Positions 26,906-28,008 of a stretch of 28,008 bases of DNA are shown piece after piece (the first letter of the stretch is position 1; each line of letters begins with the position of its first letter). Below the pieces are notes generated by a model. The model made no database searches, had not been told where the DNA came from, and saw only the letters and a list, made by a program, of their open reading frames with translations. Source of the stretch: a virus; IMG/VR virus record IMGVR_UViG_3300048927_000179, positions 1 to 28,008 of that record. The stretch is one strand, 5' to 3'. A program made the translations under genes and the position numbers.

Positions 26906-27199
26906 ATGACCCCCTCATTTGGCCTGGGAGCCTTGGCCTTCTCGGCCAGCATGGAAGTTCCGCACATCGCCAAGCGCGAGAGGCCGCTGGCTCAGCACGA
27001 CTATGCGGACTACGGCTGCGTCCGATCCGTCATGGAATTCATGAAGTGGGCGCACGAACAGGACCGCTTCCCGACGGTCCCGGCTGTGCAGAACCGATTC
27101 AACGTCAGCAAGGCGACGGCCTACAGATGGACCAACGCCCTTGCTGAGACGTACGGCATCGACCCGCCGGTTAGATCCGGCCCAGGCATCTTCGAATGA
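26906..27199 (+). CDS. Possible helix-turn-helix early protein
   Basis: A 97-residue protein whose C-terminal half (SVMEFMKWAHEQDRFPTVPAVQNRFNVSKATAYRWTNALAETYGI) reads as a helix-turn-helix. The ATG at 26906 is used here; a TTG at 26900 has a better-spaced GGAG and would add two residues. It lies just upstream of the AlpA-type gene. It is probably DNA-binding; the target is unknown. Confidence 0.62.
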   Translation: MTPSFGLGALAFSASMEVPHIAKRERPLAQHDYADYGCVRSVMEFMKWAHEQDRFPTVPAVQNRFNVSKATAYRWTNALAETYGIDPPVRSGPGIFE

Positions 27200-27224
27200 C
27201 TGCCGCCAATCAGGAGAGCTCCCT

Positions 27225-27506
27225 ATGACCCAGCGACACATCAGCCACCCCGAGCCGCTGCCGGCCTGCGCCGCCGGTCACAGCGCGCGCCACATCCACG
27301 ACCTGCGCAGCATCGCCGCCGGCGGCGGCCACTTCGTCGAGTGCCGGTGCCGGCATACCCGGAAGCATGCCGAGCCGGACGCCGCGCTCGCGGAATGGAG
27401 GCAGGTCAACCGCCCCGCGCGCGCGCGCCGGACGCCTGAGCCGGCCATCGTCGACAACGTGGTGCAGATGCGGCTGCCCGGCCTGGCCGCTGGCAACGCA
27501 GCGTGA
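27225..27506 (+). CDS. Small Cys/His-rich early protein
   Basis: A 93-residue protein with 'PACAAGHSARHIHDLRSIAAGGGHFVECRCRHTRKHAEPDAALAEWRQVN', a possible zinc-binding region whose layout recalls Lar-like small phage proteins (Cys/His pairs, then a helix ending EW.Q.N). AGGAG lies eight bases before the ATG. The C-terminus is Arg/Pro-rich. The function is unknown. Confidence 0.6.
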   Translation: MTQRHISHPEPLPACAAGHSARHIHDLRSIAAGGGHFVECRCRHTRKHAEPDAALAEWRQVNRPARARRTPEPAIVDNVVQMRLPGLAAGNAA

Positions 27507-27556
27507 CCGCCATTTACCGAAACGAATCAGCCGCACGCCGCGGCGAAGGAGACCAG

Positions 27557-27796
27557 ATGACCAGCACCGCCGAACGCCGAGCCGCCCCCAACCTGCTGCG
27601 CCTGAAAGACGTCATCACCAAGACCGGGCTGTCCAAGAACACCATCTACGACCGGATCCGGAAAAAGGAGTTTCCTGCGCAAATCGACCTCGGGGGCAAC
27701 TGCGTCGCCTGGTCGGAGGACGAGATCGACAGATGGATTCAGGCGAAAATGGATGCCCGTCAGGTCAATGAGGACGGTTTGCCGAAAGCCGCATGA
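27557..27796 (+). CDS. AlpA-family regulator / excisionase
   Basis: A 79-residue AlpA/MerR-like DNA-binding protein: 'LLRLKDVITKTGLSKNTIYDRIRKKEFPAQIDLGGNCVAWSEDEIDRWIQAKM' is the full AlpA pattern (HTH, then a wing). AAGGAG five bases upstream supports the ATG at 27557; a GTG at 27503 gives a longer form. AlpA-type proteins act as excisionases or activate prophage integrase genes. It is the last gene before the likely attachment site, fitting an excisionase role. Confidence 0.85.
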   Translation: MTSTAERRAAPNLLRLKDVITKTGLSKNTIYDRIRKKEFPAQIDLGGNCVAWSEDEIDRWIQAKMDARQVNEDGLPKAA

Positions 27797-27799
27797 AGC

Positions 27800-27819
27800 G
27801 GGGGCATATGTGGGGGCAT
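27800..27819 (+). repeat. Paired GGGGGCAT repeat, possible integrase arm sites
   Basis: GGGGGCAT occurs at 27800-27807 and 27812-27819, 12 bp apart, between the AlpA-like gene and the tmRNA/tRNA-like remnant. Short direct repeats there are what tyrosine integrases bind as arm sites; this reading is inferred. Confidence 0.5.
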
Positions 27820-27885
27820 CCGCCATCTAAGGGGTGGCCCCGCCCTACTGGCACAATGGTCTACAGGCTAACCGGGATTCCCCTT

Positions 27886-27895
27886 GGCTCCACCA
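27886..27895 (+). other. Probable attachment-site remnant: 3' end of a tmRNA/tRNA-like gene
   Basis: GGCTCCACCA is the usual 3' end of tmRNA (and fits an acceptor stem plus CCA). Upstream, the T-arm is not intact, so only the 3' tip is present, as at the distal end of a prophage inserted in such a gene. A terminator follows 10 bases later. The exact gene and core length cannot be set from one end. Confidence 0.55.
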
Positions 27896-27905
27896 CTATT
27901 CAAGA

Positions 27906-27945
27906 CAACGCCCCGGAAACCAGGTTTCCGGGGCGTTGTTGTTTC
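27906..27945 (+). terminator. Strong terminator past the attachment remnant
   Basis: A perfect 16-bp inverted repeat (arms at 27906-27921 and 27923-27938) around one base is followed by TTGTTT. It most likely ends the original host tmRNA/tRNA transcript and may also serve the convergent gene at 27965. Confidence 0.82.
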
Positions 27946-27964
27946 TGCAGGTTGCGCGGGTTGC

Positions 27965-28008
27965 TTACGCGCCCTCGGGATTGTCCTTGCGCTCCGGCCG
28001 GCGCGTGC
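27965..28008 (-). CDS. 3' end of a probable host gene (partial)
   Basis: On the minus strand the last 13 codons read TRRPERKDNPEGA then TAA, and the frame is open to the window edge. This polar tail looks like a protein C-terminus and converges on the terminator. Too little is present to name it. Confidence 0.4.
   Translation of the reverse strand, partial: TRRPERKDNPEGA

Overview
The window is most of a temperate, lambda/HK97-type siphophage genome integrated as a prophage in a GC-rich Gram-negative host. High GC, GC-rich codon use and the style of the phage proteins suggest a Xanthomonadaceae host such as Stenotrophomonas; this is an inference from composition and protein style, not from a host marker gene. 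The left edge lies inside the late structural operon. The right edge seems to leave the phage: a 3'-end remnant of a tmRNA/tRNA-type gene, a strong terminator and the tail of a probable host gene lie at 27886-28008.

Layout. (1) 1-11102, minus strand: the late operon, read from high to low coordinate. It runs lambda R-like endolysin, holin-like protein, Rz with nested Rz1, DUF6527 protein, a small coupled ORF, HNH nuclease, TerS, TerL, prohead protease, major capsid, a small Ala/Lys-rich protein, portal, a collagen-like protein, head-tail connector, small ORFs, head closure, HK97-gp10-like protein and DUF3168 tail-completion protein, ending at a terminator. The portal lies after the capsid, unlike the usual portal-protease-capsid order. 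(2) 11103-11857: late control region, with hairpins, a terminator that may be the Q-responsive tR', and a YfbU-family cargo gene. (3) 11858-18833, minus strand: early/middle operon. It carries a Q-like antiterminator, RusA, Lar, a Ref-like nuclease, a DHH/DHHA1 phosphoesterase, P-like and O-like replication proteins (with an iteron origin inside the O-like gene) and a CII-like regulator. Two plus-strand genes (18235 and 18845) are embedded here. (4) 19059-21930: immunity region. A Cro-like gene (minus) and an S24-type CI repressor (plus) diverge over three 15-bp operators. A BstA-like prophage-defence gene follows CI. After a terminator comes a secreted cargo protein, then a second repressor-controlled promoter (PL) with two more copies of the same operator. 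(5) 21982-27796, plus strand: the PL operon of about 15 short, mostly overlapping genes. They include a PD-(D/E)XK-type nuclease, a possible HTH protein and an AlpA-type excisionase/regulator; most are unrecognised. A membrane-protein gene in the opposite orientation and a truncated relative of it sit at the operon's start.

How it works together (inference). CI holds PR (cro, O/P, Q) and PL through matched operator pairs. BstA is co-oriented with CI and should be made in the lysogen, defending it against other phages. On induction, PR and PL fire, O/P start replication at the iterons, Q reads through the terminator ahead of the endolysin gene, and the whole lysis-packaging-head operon is expressed. 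No integrase is visible in the window.
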